The notes under the pieces were generated by a model that worked only from the letters and a program-made list of their open reading frames with translations, did not search any database and was not told the DNA's origin. The position numbers and the translations under genes were made by a program. Source: Corallochytrium limacisporum (taxonomy: Eukaryota; Opisthokonta). From it: DNA of 64,000 nucleotides. Location: assembly GCA_002811645.1 (NCBI GenBank), contig PDIP01000021.1, forward strand, positions 210,328 through 274,327, written 5' to 3'. Each line of letters opens with the position of its first letter. Within the stretch, counting starts at the first letter, position 1. Shown here piece by piece: positions 30,554-41,277 of this stretch.

Positions 30554-33031
30554 ATGACTGGCTCTCAAGGCGAGTCTCCTAATGACGGAGACTCTGCGGC
30601 GAAACAGCCTTCGCCGAACCCCAAGGCTCCATTGCCACAAACAAAGGACGCAATAATTGCCCAAATCCTGGAGTACAAGCCGGACTATGAAGAAACAGAT
30701 TTGCCGGAGCAAGAACTTCTGAAAGTTCTACGAAAACTTCGGTCAAAGCACACACGGAGTTTAAGGAAGAAGACTAAGGTATACAGGGAAAACCACAGCT
30801 TGATTGAGAAAAGACGAAGAGACAAAATCAACCAGTGTATTTCAGATCTGGCGGCCCTTTTGCCAAACGTCCAGGACGTTGAGAAAATTGACAAGAGCAG
30901 TGTTTTGGTTGCAACCGTTGCATTCGTTAAAGAAGTAACGCAAAACGGTGCTCTCACAGGTACCGGTCTGAGTAGGCTTTCAGCGTCAAATGCAGGAGCA
31001 GCTGCATCCCGCAGCTCAACCCTGCCGACCGCAAGCACGGGAAGTTCCGCCGCAGGACGGTTCGTAGAACTTGATGCCGAGACATTCGTACCCAGAAATT
31101 TCGCTGATGAGTGGAGGAAGTTTGTCAGTGCAACATTGCAGGGTATGGCTATCGTCTGCAATGGCCAAATGGTAATCACACAGGTGAGCCCCAGTTTCAC
31201 AAGGGTCAGCGGCTGGATGATTGAAAGTATCCGGGGCGTGCACCTTGCAAAACTGATTGCACCGGAAGTCCTCCCTCTTTTCAAGCAAGTCCTGCAAACA
31301 TTGGAAGTAGCTAGTAGACGTGGAATTCGGACCACTGGAGGTCAGCCAATCAAAACCGTCATTCGAGCGAGCAACGGGGAAAACTTGGCCCTGCACGGTC
31401 AAATTCAACGTTTTGCTTCGCAGTCGGAAATCTACTATGCCATGATGATGTATCCTGTGGGAGGTGCTGTCATGAACAGAATGGTGCCTCCTGCACCTGA
31501 AGCGCAACATGCCGCTGCACTTGCTGGTAAGGAACACCCCGCAGATAGTCTTGCTGCGATGCGGAACATGAAGCCAAGTTACGGGTCCGATGCGAGAGAC
31601 CTCATGATGCCTCATGTGACCGCTGCCGCTCATGAAGTAGCGGCTAGGGGCCATCATCGTCCTATGAGGGCGACTGAACCGCAGCCTCGGACACGAAGCC
31701 CTGTTGTTGACGATGGATCTCGCGGGGCGGCTGCCATATCCTCAGGTCATGCAGCGCCACCTCCGTCACAGCAGCAGCAACAACAGCAGCCGCAGCAACA
31801 ACAACCGCCGCAGCAGCCGCCATCACAGCAACCGCCGCCTCAGCAGCCGCAGCAATCGCAGACTAGTGTGCCCCCGCAGGCCCAAAGTGCAGTTATTGGA
31901 CCGGACCAAGCAGCCGGATCAACAAACAAGCAACAAGAGCAGGTTGCAGTCTCAAAGCACACACTGGATGGTACATTCTGTCATGCAAGTTCACCTGCTA
32001 GCGATATCTTTGGCGATTCGGTGAAGAATCTGCTTGGCCAGAATATCATGCATATGTGCACAACTTCGGATGCTCCCAAGCTGCAGGACGCCTTTGGTGA
32101 AGCCATGAGAAAGAACGAACAGAACACAGTCGAAATTGTCTTTGTCAGGCCCAACGGCACGTTGGCTCGGGTTGAGATCAAGATTCGCCCGTTCCTCAAC
32201 CCTATCACTCGCAACGTTGAGTTCATGTTGTTAATGAGCAAGATTATTGAAGAAATTGGTCAAATGGGCAATGGAACAAACATCGCCAACGGCAACACAA
32301 GATTGAAGCGTGAAGCGGATGATCACACTCAGCCATCGTTCGACAGCGCAGTCGGTGGTCCGGGACCAAATTCGTCGGCATCGTCTGCACCACTGTCTCG
32401 ACTCCTGATGTCATTACAACAGCCTGAAGAATTTGATTTTCCATTGCCTGCAATGGCGCGGAACTCGAATAGTGGTATCAGTGGCATGCGAAGCTCCGAT
32501 AGTGGTGTGGCTGGGTTGGAACCACGCTCTTCTGGCGAGGCCACAGACTTACCTGGTCTTGGCGTTGGGCAAGCCACACATCAAGCAAATCCGTTCCTGG
32601 CCAAAGCCACCACTGACCGGCCGCAGGAATCTGCAAGTGCAGCAGCGCTAAGCCGGGCAATGTACAGTCCGCAGACCATCAAGAAGGAGTTCCCCGTCGG
32701 TTCGGCTCCAGAGAATGGTACTGCCGCAGCCCCAAGCGATGGAAACGACTTTTTGGCTTTCCTGGGCGCCGGTGGCGACGCCACTACCGCGGCCAACAAC
32801 CCCGGCAATGTTACTGGTGGCGTCGATTTCGAAAACCCAGCCTACAACATGCTAAAGCAGCGACCCAACGACACAATCCCTGGGTTCCCAAAACCACTTG
32901 GAGTCCCCATGGGTGCGGGAACAACCCCTGTGGATGATGGTATGATCAAATTCCGTCGCACGAACGACATTGGCAACGGTATTGGCAATGACAAATTGTA
33001 CGCAGCGGACAACAGCAGTGCCAACTGGTGA
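30554..33031 (+). CDS. ARNT/BMAL-like bHLH-PAS transcription factor
   Basis: The 825-residue protein has a bHLH domain at about 79-128. Its basic region RENHSLIEKRRRDKI nearly matches ARNT, and His81, Glu85 and Arg89 have the spacing that reads CACGTG E-boxes. A loop and the helix KIDKSSVLVATVAFVKEV follow. PAS-A lies at about 188-305, a Gln/Pro-rich linker at about 405-436, and PAS-B at about 460-565 (TFCHASSPASDIFG...NIMHMC...FLNPITRNVEFMLLMSKI). The C-terminal 250 residues are Ser/Gly/Pro/Asn-rich and could activate transcription. An extra basic helix at 30-78 precedes the bHLH. The ATG at 30554 is chosen; the frame runs three codons upstream to a GTG. It is convergent with ATR, 218 bp apart. 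Confidence 0.87.
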   Translation: MTGSQGESPNDGDSAAKQPSPNPKAPLPQTKDAIIAQILEYKPDYEETDLPEQELLKVLRKLRSKHTRSLRKKTKVYRENHSLIEKRRRDKINQCISDLAALLPNVQDVEKIDKSSVLVATVAFVKEVTQNGALTGTGLSRLSASNAGAAASRSSTLPTASTGSSAAGRFVELDAETFVPRNFADEWRKFVSATLQGMAIVCNGQMVITQVSPSFTRVSGWMIESIRGVHLAKLIAPEVLPLFKQVLQTLEVASRRGIRTTGGQPIKTVIRASNGENLALHGQIQRFASQSEIYYAMMMYPVGGAVMNRMVPPAPEAQHAAALAGKEHPADSLAAMRNMKPSYGSDARDLMMPHVTAAAHEVAARGHHRPMRATEPQPRTRSPVVDDGSRGAAAISSGHAAPPPSQQQQQQQPQQQQPPQQPPSQQPPPQQPQQSQTSVPPQAQSAVIGPDQAAGSTNKQQEQVAVSKHTLDGTFCHASSPASDIFGDSVKNLLGQNIMHMCTTSDAPKLQDAFGEAMRKNEQNTVEIVFVRPNGTLARVEIKIRPFLNPITRNVEFMLLMSKIIEEIGQMGNGTNIANGNTRLKREADDHTQPSFDSAVGGPGPNSSASSAPLSRLLMSLQQPEEFDFPLPAMARNSNSGISGMRSSDSGVAGLEPRSSGEATDLPGLGVGQATHQANPFLAKATTDRPQESASAAALSRAMYSPQTIKKEFPVGSAPENGTAAAPSDGNDFLAFLGAGGDATTAANNPGNVTGGVDFENPAYNMLKQRPNDTIPGFPKPLGVPMGAGTTPVDDGMIKFRRTNDIGNGIGNDKLYAADNSSANW
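31767..31861 (+). repeat. CAG/CAA/CCG imperfect repeat encoding a Gln/Pro tract
   Basis: In-frame imperfect CAG, CAA and CCG codons in the bHLH-PAS gene encode a Gln/Pro-rich linker between PAS-A and PAS-B. Mixed codons suggest the tract is old or stabilised rather than a fresh expansion. Confidence 0.85.
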
Positions 33032-33142
33032 AAGGTTGCCTATGACCTCAATTTAAAGAAAATGGGACTAGTGAGAAACATCAAACCATACCTGTGACTT
33101 CTAAATTGCATGCGCTTTTGTGTGAGCGCACCGAGGGAGTTA

Positions 33143-33148
33143 AATAAA
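33143..33148 (+). terminator. AATAAA polyadenylation signal of the bHLH-PAS gene
   Basis: AATAAA 112 bases after the stop, within the 218-bp gap to the convergent ATR gene. Confidence 0.5.
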
Positions 33149-33249
33149 CCTTCTACCAATTTGTTCCTGCGTTTTCAATTCTAACGATTGTGTTAAACAT
33201 TTACGTGGGTGTCTCGGTATTCTTTCTTTGCTCTTGGAGTTCTCAAAAA

Positions 33250-36200
33250 TTAGAGGTACGGTGCCCATCCAATGTACATTTCACATAGTTTTCTGAGGTC
33301 TGTGGCTTCATCAATTAGTGTGTTGACTTGCGCCTCCACACTGAGGGGCAAGGCTCTCTCTGACTTCTTGCCCTGAAGACGCATGTCAATGTCGTTGATT
33401 TTCTTTACATTGCGAGAACCCTTAAGGTCTAGAGTCGGGTCATGAACAAAGGACTTCATAACTATCATCAGCGCTTGCCGTTCCCGGCGCAACACGCGAT
33501 AGGTTTCCTCGCATGATTTTCGGAAGCCTCCCTCGATGCCTGTGGGTCCAAGTCCATCGACCACCTGACGGGTCAACCGGAAGGGCACCACTTCTGGCAC
33601 ACGCAGTTCGCCCCCCTTAAGGAAGAGACAGTTCCAGTCGACATGCAGGCACCGACCGGTTCGCTTGCAGTACAGAATATTCTCCGTATGCCGATCTCCG
33701 AGGCCTACAATCCAGCCGACAATGCACATTGCCGCTGTACTTCGCGCGTAGGCAAGTCGCGCTGAGTACCAGATACTTGGATCCTGGAAGTTGCCGATGA
33801 ACCACTGATGGAGGATGGGAGGGAACCTTGGCAGCAGGAGCTTGTAGTAAAAGTCATAGTTGGACATGCGACCGCGCTGGGTCTTCTCGGTGAATAAAGA
33901 GTAGACCTGCTTGTGACTTAGTGTCGTGATGTTGGCAGTTTTGTAGGCGCTGGTAATCATGGATCGAAGATGACTCGTATCCTGGACCCATTCAATGATA
34001 CCTGTGTCCTCATTCACAGGGACAACTGCGTAAGTACTGATCTGGAGCTGACGGGTACGGCTGGGTTCGTGCTGTACCAAAAGGCGATTGATTAATCGAT
34101 TAAGCTCCATCATACGCTGATCCTTCCGCAAGTCATCCTTCGGCTTACACAGGAACGTGTATACCTTGCCGTCGCTGCCACAGACGCTGAATTTCTTCGG
34201 CTTCGCCAGGGACGCCAGGACCTGAACCTCATCCCGCACACCAGTGATCGTTGGGTAGCCGTCATACGACAGGTTTCTGCCCACCTCAGGGTACAAAGAC
34301 TGGGTAGTTGGTACAATTACCTCCACCGGCATCATCCGCACAAGTTTTCGGAACTCCTTATTCACATTAAACGTGGACACATCTGATTGTGGCTTGTAGT
34401 TGGCCATGGTTATGAGCTCATCCGCAAATAGGGCGTAGTTTGTGACCAACTTTTCCAACCGCTTGGGGTCGATGGTTGTCTTTGCGAAAGACGAGTGTTC
34501 CTTATCCTTCGATGAAGACTTGGTCGGTCTCGTCGCCTCAGCATAGATTTCCTTGAACCGCACAGTACGATTCTTGTTCTTGGATTTCATGGCACCCAGC
34601 AAGGACCACATGATCTGGTGGGGGAACCGATGGAGAAGACGCACAATCACTGTTCGAAGCGATGACCATACCTGCTGACTTGAGGGTTGCGTCATGCGAC
34701 TGATCAAGTTTGATGTCACCACCAACCATTGATAGTCCGGAATACGTGGAATCACCTCAAGTGCCACAGTGTTGTTCATTTGATCGTTCTGTGAATCATC
34801 GTAGTTACCTTCCAAGTTGGCATCTAACCACAGAGTCACCAGTCGAGGCAGTGCCTGGTGCATGTAGCGGTCATCCAGCCTCGCGGACATGTAATACGCA
34901 CGGATAATTTCCATTGTTCGATTGACCTCTCTACCTTCGACATCTGCCAGGGTATCATAGAACCCAGCCAGCAGGTACCATGCCTTTGATTCACCCTTGA
35001 CGTTGCCGTTGTTCTTGGCATACGTTTGGACCTTCTCATAGGCTTCAATTACTTTGGTACTGTCGTGTCCAGTCTTTTGAGTCCACTTGGCGAAGAGCAT
35101 GAGCGCTTTCTGGTTAGTGGTCACTTCTGTGCTTTCCAAACCTTCCCGTGATGTCTGACTCAGACCCGGAATGTAGTAGCGCTGCGCCGTTTCTTCGAGA
35201 ATAGCAAGAGCCTTGTAGGTATCTCCCCAGGCATCGTAGACTTTGGCCGTCTCCACCTGAAGTGTTGCGGCATCACCATATGCCGCAGCTTCCAAAATCT
35301 TTGCGTTCGCTGTGTGATAGAGCTTGAGTTTCCGCGCACTCCGTGCCATCTGCACCAAGGTCTGCGAAAAATATTCGTTCCTCTTGTCCTCTGAAATTGT
35401 ACCGTGACCATACGCCACCTCCACCATACTCTTCTTCAAGGACAATACCGGTTCCACAATGTTGAACGATTTTGACATGGATGCCACCCGAACATCTAGA
35501 TGATGTACCACGTCATGGAACCTTCCAGGTTCGTCGTTATCCCGATTGCTGACGACCGCAAACCAGTTGCGGAGGTCGTCCAAAAAGTGCAACTTTGCCC
35601 ATTCATTGTAGTTCTGTTGGTAGCTATTACCTCGCGCGCCACTGCCAAGGTTTTGTCCGGCAATGGTTCGAGCAATGATGCTCTCACATGGCCCGACGAA
35701 AAGCTTCTGAACGTCACAGTCTGCTGCATCAGTAACGCCAGCGATGCGTGCCATCCGACTGTATCGCTCAGTACTGGACCCATCGATCAGAGTTGGTGTC
35801 AAACGGTCAATACATGATCCAATGAGTAGGTCAAAAGTGAAAGACTCCGGCACGTCAGCACTGGCGCCCAGCAAATGGTACTGGACTCCCGTTGGGCTAG
35901 TGGCAATGGCTGAGCGGCTTGCCTGTGCAGCCAGGTCACCCAAAGCGCTGCCGATGAAAGACGCACACAAGATATCCATACCCTGGTTCACGTGACGATT
36001 CAATTGCTCCCAATTACCTAAACGCCACGAAGCATTGATCTGGTACGGTAAGAAATTCTTTTTCCAGTCCGGCTGGCGTGTCAGAATTCCTTCCATATGC
36101 AAATCAGCAAGATTAATAGATCCGACAGTGAGTAAACTTTCAACCAAGCCACTTGCGAGACGTTGCGCATCATCAAGATTCTCCGCGGCAGCACTATTTA

Positions 36201-39200
36201 GATACGCCTGCTCGTAGCAGGTGACAGCGCGTGCCCAGTCACCCGCCACTTTGTAGTCCTGGGCGGCTTGGTCGATGGTGGTCGTTGGCCGCATTGCAGC
36301 GGCACCTGCAACCCCGTCTGGATCTCCAACACCAGTAAAGATGGCATGTTGCAACGCCATAGTGGTCTCAGAAGATATGGATGCCCATGTCGTCTTCTTT
36401 TCGGCAAAGCGATCAAGTGCGGAGCTCGGATCCTTTACGATCGGATTTCGCTTTGTTTGTCCAGTCACCCATGACAAGCCTTCTTCGAAGTAGTACAAGG
36501 CCCGAACAAAGCTCTGCGCTTTGATCGCCACTCTCGCCATCCAGTGTGGATCAATAGATTGGCGGAACTCAGACACTCTTTGCAGATAGGGAGCCAGCGG
36601 CTCTGTGGTCCAGAGGCCATCTATTCGGCCCGCTGGAAGGTCTCGGAAAGGTCCCGTCGCCGACGGCTTGTGTAAGATACGCGCCTGCTGCTGAAAGATT
36701 CGGTGAAGCTCATCAAGTGTGGCAAACATTGTGAACACACACTGGTCAAGATCTGCTCTCCTTCCAGCATCCTCATCGGTCAGGTACATTTCTCCAATAG
36801 CTTTAAACTCTTCAATGATTTCGCGCGCAACGTCTGGTTGGTCCTCATTGGTGAGGATGTTCCACATAATGTACGGCAGGAGATGCATGGCCAAAGCGCT
36901 ATCAGCATTGATGGCGCCCCAACAAGCATCCATAACGTCTTTAGCCTTCCCACTCTCCAATTTTCCAATGAGGTAGCGGCTGAAATTGGCTAACCAGGTC
37001 TCAAACTTGACCCGTGTGCTTCGGAAGTATGGGAAAGATAGTGTGGGTGGCACCTTTCCAGAAAGACCATACTTGGATCTCAAAAATGGACGGATGGTTC
37101 TTTGGATCTCGCGGCTGAACGACCTCCATACCTCGTTACGGTCGAGATCTGGAGTTTCACGAAGACTGAGCAAGGACAGCAACCGCTGGATGGCAAAGGC
37201 GAATCGATCTTGCTTCGAGATCTGTTGTGCACTAATCAAGGCCTTGTACAAGTAGTCACGGATCAAAGAAATCACAAACTCATCGTGCTCAGCGGTAATG
37301 GCTATCTCAATTCCACGAGAGAGATGAACCTGGCGGTTGGAGCGCAATGCACCCTCGCTCAACAAGCCGGGATCAATAGCGCCAAGCGTACCGAGGCACC
37401 TTAAGGCAAGCTGACGGCACTTTTCAACGCTGTCCGTCACTGCTTGCACAAGACCCTGAACAATCCAAGACACGGATGAACGAGACCGAGTGTCGCCCTT
37501 GGGTGCACGGAGCAAAAGGTCCTGTCCCCATCGATTGACCAGCCGCAGGAGGACCTCGAGGCTCAGCCGCCGAACTGCATCACTGTCATGAGAGATTGCA
37601 TGACACAGACTTCGCCAGACTCCGGGATCTGGACACCGCTCTCCGGGTACATCAATAGCACCGCCGCTAGCGTGAACAGACTTGCGGTAATCCTTTAAGC
37701 TTTCAGGAAGGTATACAATCTTGGAGTAGTATTCCTTTACGAATACTCGCTTCTCGTACAGCAGGATGCGGGCCACATCGTTGAACGTAGACTTGAGAAG
37801 CTGAATGCGACTGTCATTCGACTCACCACTGCATGCTTGCCTGTACGTACTTGTAATCCAACCCTCGGTCTCCAGTAAGAAGATAGCAATGATTACTGGG
37901 CTCATCGCACCGATTCCATCATCCGGCAATTTGTTGATGAACACCATCCATCCCCGACATGCCAGGCTCACCAGATCTGCGTCTTCCAGAGCAGATCGCA
38001 ATAGCAAAATAACCTTTGGCGCGATCGCCACCAAGTGATTGTGATCCGGAACCACTTCAAGCAAGCGAATCACACTCGCAATGGCGCACTTTCTCTCCCA
38101 TATTGAAGTGTCAGGCCGAACAAAGCGATTATTCAAATCAGTTAGACAACCCAGTACAGCCTGCTGTAACAGTTTGTAGCGACTGCCCGTCATGTCAGGG
38201 TCAAGGAGCTCATTGATCGCATCCAAGGTACGGAACATCATTGCATCATACTGCTCATCCAAGGACTCATTGCTCACGTAGGATTTACCGACCATGGTTG
38301 CCCAGAGTACATACAGCGGAGTCTGCTTGCGTTCGAGCAATTTCCTAAGATCAATCGGGTCTTCCTCCGAGTTTGCCTCATGCACCAAAAACTCCAGTGT
38401 GTTTGAAAGTTGTGTCTGAGACGTCTCATCCGCGCCACCTTTGCACAAGACGTGCAGAACAATTGCATGGGATTGGTTTCTGACCAGCTCAATGGTATCA
38501 TTCTTTGTGTCATAGTACTCTGACAAGATAACAATCATATCGTGAGATCGCAGGCGGACGGCCACAGACAGCAAAATCGATATCTTCGACCGCACCAGTT
38601 CGGTGACATTGCTGTTGAAGAACACATCCGCCAAATGATTCAATCGCTTGTCAACCATGGCATCCCAATCTTGAAGTGGTGTCGAGTCGTCTTTGTCAAC
38701 CACTGCTCTGACATAGTGTTCGATGACGTTGTCCTCAATCTCAGAAACGTCGAATTTCTGCGCAATCTTGGCTTTCCGGAAAAACGCTTGCATTCCTCGG
38801 CGTGCAGTCTCGGATACAAGCAGTCGATCGCAAAAGCAGACCTCTAGGAGACTGTGCAACAGAGTGAGCCATTCATCCGGGGGCCTGAATAAGCCGTCCA
38901 CAGCATCCACAAAGTATGCGAGTATGCTCTGTCCCATACTTACAAAATGAAGCGCTTGTACCATTTTTTCGTCCACGGTAACGCAATCTGTGATGCATTG
39001 AGTGGCGATCGCAATGAATTCGGACAGCTCATATGTGGTCTCCCGCGAGCTCCACACCGCAAAAACTAGGGTCGGCATGATTGCTCTGATACTGTCCCAC
39101 ATATTCTGATCACCATTTTTGTACTCATCTAATATGAAGGCAATCAGGCCGGGCAGAGTCAAGAGCTCGTCAAACCATTCTGTTCCAATGTGTGCCAGGC

Positions 39201-41277
39201 TGGCAAGCCCTTCTATGATGATCATTCGAACATCATATGACGACGACAAGTTCGTCCAGTGTGATCGTGCGGCATCAAAAATTGCTAGGGACTGTGCAAC
39301 TCCTTCACGGCTCGATGGTTGTGGCAAATTCAGCAGCTCACGGACACGAAAGAGGTCTCTATCTTTTGCCGCGCGCGCTGTACTCTCCAAGATCAAATGA
39401 GAAAGTTGTTCATGGTGATGATCAGCATTTTGCAGTGCCCAGAACATGTAGTCTTCCGAAAGATCAAAGTTTAAAACGTACGGCTCGCTGGATTTCACCA
39501 CTCGTAGTAATGCCAACGCAGTTTCCTGAATCGATGGCATCTGCAGCATTGTGTCAGAAGAAGGAACGAGCTGAAGGAAGCGATTGACTGCACTTCCAAT
39601 TTTCTCCCTGAAGTGCTCGTCGATAACCTCTCTGGGTCGCTCCACAGGATGTACACTTGGGTACTGCTCCTTCAGTGACAGATTAAAGATCGTGTTCGTG
39701 TATGTGGCGAATGAACCAGCGACCTGGCGGCACACTTGGGAATCACCCCAAAACATCCATGTGGATGTCAGCAAAGTGCCATGCACATACCAGTCCCGCT
39801 GCGTCCTGTTCGTCTTGTTCCAGAAGCCAGCGACTTCATCCATGATGCCTTTGAAGCCATCTTCTGGTGCTATTGACAACGACTTGAGGGTATTGCCCTT
39901 TCGCAGTCGATCATTGGATGGCATATTGATCGTCAAAGACCTCCAAGTGTGGATGTCCTTCTCTAGGAAGTACGTCGGGACATTACACAGCACCTGTGCT
40001 GCGTTCTCGAATTCAAAGGAGGGTAGGTGCGATGGTCTCATGGCTTCATACACGCTTTGCAGTAATGGCAGTGACACATGACCCTTGGTACAATCATGCT
40101 GCAGAAGCTCCACAACAAGAACTTGGCACAGAATGCTGTGTAGAACCTGTGCTTGGTCTGATGGTCGACCAAGCAGGTCTTCAATTCCACGTCGTACAGC
40201 GTCTGCCAAGTACATGCTTTCACCACGCATGGCTATATAAGCTCGCCCAATCAATGCATACCGTACCAGATCTGTGATTTCACTTGGCCGCGCTGAGGAC
40301 ATGACTGAACTGGAGACAACAAGCCTCGCAGCAGCATCTAGCGCACGCGGACGTAACGCTCGTCCTTTGGCGAAGAACTGTATCATATTACTAGCATCGT
40401 CATAGGACATCCGGGACGTCGGCTCGCTAAGGAACTCGCCGATGCTCAGAACCAGAGTGGATAGAGTTGATGTGTCCAAGGATAGGAGGTCTTCATATTG
40501 ATGGCTGATTTGCTTAAGTAGTAAGAAGTAACCCTCTGGGAACTCCTCCCGGTTGCATCCGCCCGACTCGAACAACCACGATATACTTCCCGGAACCGAC
40601 TGGCAGGAGTGCGAAACCAGGCTCAAACATGTCTCCAGTGTGACTTGTTTGTTGGCCTCTGTTACAAACACCGCGGCTTCGGTGCCATCCTTTGTGATCC
40701 CCAACAGAAAATCGATGTGTGCCGTGCTCTCTATCTCATAGCGGCACATCGTCGCCAGTTGACATACAAACACGGATAACAACTGTAGTAACTCCTTGAA
40801 GGCATTCATGTTTGCACGAACAATGGCATTTACAAGTGATTGATTAAATTTCAAGGCATGGTTTTGCAACCGCGCCGAGCTTGCACTCTGTAGTCTAATG
40901 CCCACCGCCAGAGCTTGCCTCCAATCTATGCTAATTGGGACCACTGCCGTGTTGTAGTAGATTATGTCGACGTCTTCGTTCTCAAGGACACCAGCGATGA
41001 AGTGGAGAACAGAACATGCGCTGTTCTCAAGATCCCGTGATACATCAGTTTTAGTCAGCTCCGATATCGGGTTCTGGACGTACTCAACAAACAGGGGTAC
41101 TGCGTCGTTGGCCACCCGCTCCACATTACCCGTTTCGATTAGACCCCTCAGTCGTTGCAATGGCGATTGCAAACTGACATTCTGCTGTGCTCGGACAGAT
41201 ACCGGAGTTCCCTGCATCTGCCTGCGCTTACCGTTTGGTGTAATTTTCGGCGCCAGACCGCGCGCAGACGCAACCAT
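33250..41277 (-). CDS. ATR: Checkpoint kinase ATR
   Basis: The 2675-residue protein matches ATR in length (human about 2640) and order. A long HEAT-repeat array is followed by the FAT region at roughly 1600-2200, the PI3K-like kinase and a C-terminal FATC. Kinase landmarks include KPKKFSVCGSDGKVY, CKPKDDLRKDQRMMELN, the catalytic loop GDRHTEN at about 2527-2533 and the metal-binding Asp at about 2547 in HVDWN, where ATR usually has DFN. The protein ends LCEMYIGWAPYL, the ATR-type FATC. ATR, with ATRIP, senses RPA-coated single-stranded DNA and activates CHK1. No intron interrupts the 8 kb. The ATG at 41275-41277 is used. It is head-to-head with the CX9C gene, with E2F-like motifs upstream. 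Confidence 0.96.
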   Translation of the reverse strand: MVASARGLAPKITPNGKRRQMQGTPVSVRAQQNVSLQSPLQRLRGLIETGNVERVANDAVPLFVEYVQNPISELTKTDVSRDLENSACSVLHFIAGVLENEDVDIIYYNTAVVPISIDWRQALAVGIRLQSASSARLQNHALKFNQSLVNAIVRANMNAFKELLQLLSVFVCQLATMCRYEIESTAHIDFLLGITKDGTEAAVFVTEANKQVTLETCLSLVSHSCQSVPGSISWLFESGGCNREEFPEGYFLLLKQISHQYEDLLSLDTSTLSTLVLSIGEFLSEPTSRMSYDDASNMIQFFAKGRALRPRALDAAARLVVSSSVMSSARPSEITDLVRYALIGRAYIAMRGESMYLADAVRRGIEDLLGRPSDQAQVLHSILCQVLVVELLQHDCTKGHVSLPLLQSVYEAMRPSHLPSFEFENAAQVLCNVPTYFLEKDIHTWRSLTINMPSNDRLRKGNTLKSLSIAPEDGFKGIMDEVAGFWNKTNRTQRDWYVHGTLLTSTWMFWGDSQVCRQVAGSFATYTNTIFNLSLKEQYPSVHPVERPREVIDEHFREKIGSAVNRFLQLVPSSDTMLQMPSIQETALALLRVVKSSEPYVLNFDLSEDYMFWALQNADHHHEQLSHLILESTARAAKDRDLFRVRELLNLPQPSSREGVAQSLAIFDAARSHWTNLSSSYDVRMIIIEGLASLAHIGTEWFDELLTLPGLIAFILDEYKNGDQNMWDSIRAIMPTLVFAVWSSRETTYELSEFIAIATQCITDCVTVDEKMVQALHFVSMGQSILAYFVDAVDGLFRPPDEWLTLLHSLLEVCFCDRLLVSETARRGMQAFFRKAKIAQKFDVSEIEDNVIEHYVRAVVDKDDSTPLQDWDAMVDKRLNHLADVFFNSNVTELVRSKISILLSVAVRLRSHDMIVILSEYYDTKNDTIELVRNQSHAIVLHVLCKGGADETSQTQLSNTLEFLVHEANSEEDPIDLRKLLERKQTPLYVLWATMVGKSYVSNESLDEQYDAMMFRTLDAINELLDPDMTGSRYKLLQQAVLGCLTDLNNRFVRPDTSIWERKCAIASVIRLLEVVPDHNHLVAIAPKVILLLRSALEDADLVSLACRGWMVFINKLPDDGIGAMSPVIIAIFLLETEGWITSTYRQACSGESNDSRIQLLKSTFNDVARILLYEKRVFVKEYYSKIVYLPESLKDYRKSVHASGGAIDVPGERCPDPGVWRSLCHAISHDSDAVRRLSLEVLLRLVNRWGQDLLLRAPKGDTRSRSSVSWIVQGLVQAVTDSVEKCRQLALRCLGTLGAIDPGLLSEGALRSNRQVHLSRGIEIAITAEHDEFVISLIRDYLYKALISAQQISKQDRFAFAIQRLLSLLSLRETPDLDRNEVWRSFSREIQRTIRPFLRSKYGLSGKVPPTLSFPYFRSTRVKFETWLANFSRYLIGKLESGKAKDVMDACWGAINADSALAMHLLPYIMWNILTNEDQPDVAREIIEEFKAIGEMYLTDEDAGRRADLDQCVFTMFATLDELHRIFQQQARILHKPSATGPFRDLPAGRIDGLWTTEPLAPYLQRVSEFRQSIDPHWMARVAIKAQSFVRALYYFEEGLSWVTGQTKRNPIVKDPSSALDRFAEKKTTWASISSETTMALQHAIFTGVGDPDGVAGAAAMRPTTTIDQAAQDYKVAGDWARAVTCYEQAYLNSAAAENLDDAQRLASGLVESLLTVGSINLADLHMEGILTRQPDWKKNFLPYQINASWRLGNWEQLNRHVNQGMDILCASFIGSALGDLAAQASRSAIATSPTGVQYHLLGASADVPESFTFDLLIGSCIDRLTPTLIDGSSTERYSRMARIAGVTDAADCDVQKLFVGPCESIIARTIAGQNLGSGARGNSYQQNYNEWAKLHFLDDLRNWFAVVSNRDNDEPGRFHDVVHHLDVRVASMSKSFNIVEPVLSLKKSMVEVAYGHGTISEDKRNEYFSQTLVQMARSARKLKLYHTANAKILEAAAYGDAATLQVETAKVYDAWGDTYKALAILEETAQRYYIPGLSQTSREGLESTEVTTNQKALMLFAKWTQKTGHDSTKVIEAYEKVQTYAKNNGNVKGESKAWYLLAGFYDTLADVEGREVNRTMEIIRAYYMSARLDDRYMHQALPRLVTLWLDANLEGNYDDSQNDQMNNTVALEVIPRIPDYQWLVVTSNLISRMTQPSSQQVWSSLRTVIVRLLHRFPHQIMWSLLGAMKSKNKNRTVRFKEIYAEATRPTKSSSKDKEHSSFAKTTIDPKRLEKLVTNYALFADELITMANYKPQSDVSTFNVNKEFRKLVRMMPVEVIVPTTQSLYPEVGRNLSYDGYPTITGVRDEVQVLASLAKPKKFSVCGSDGKVYTFLCKPKDDLRKDQRMMELNRLINRLLVQHEPSRTRQLQISTYAVVPVNEDTGIIEWVQDTSHLRSMITSAYKTANITTLSHKQVYSLFTEKTQRGRMSNYDFYYKLLLPRFPPILHQWFIGNFQDPSIWYSARLAYARSTAAMCIVGWIVGLGDRHTENILYCKRTGRCLHVDWNCLFLKGGELRVPEVVPFRLTRQVVDGLGPTGIEGGFRKSCEETYRVLRRERQALMIVMKSFVHDPTLDLKGSRNVKKINDIDMRLQGKKSERALPLSVEAQVNTLIDEATDLRKLCEMYIGWAPYL

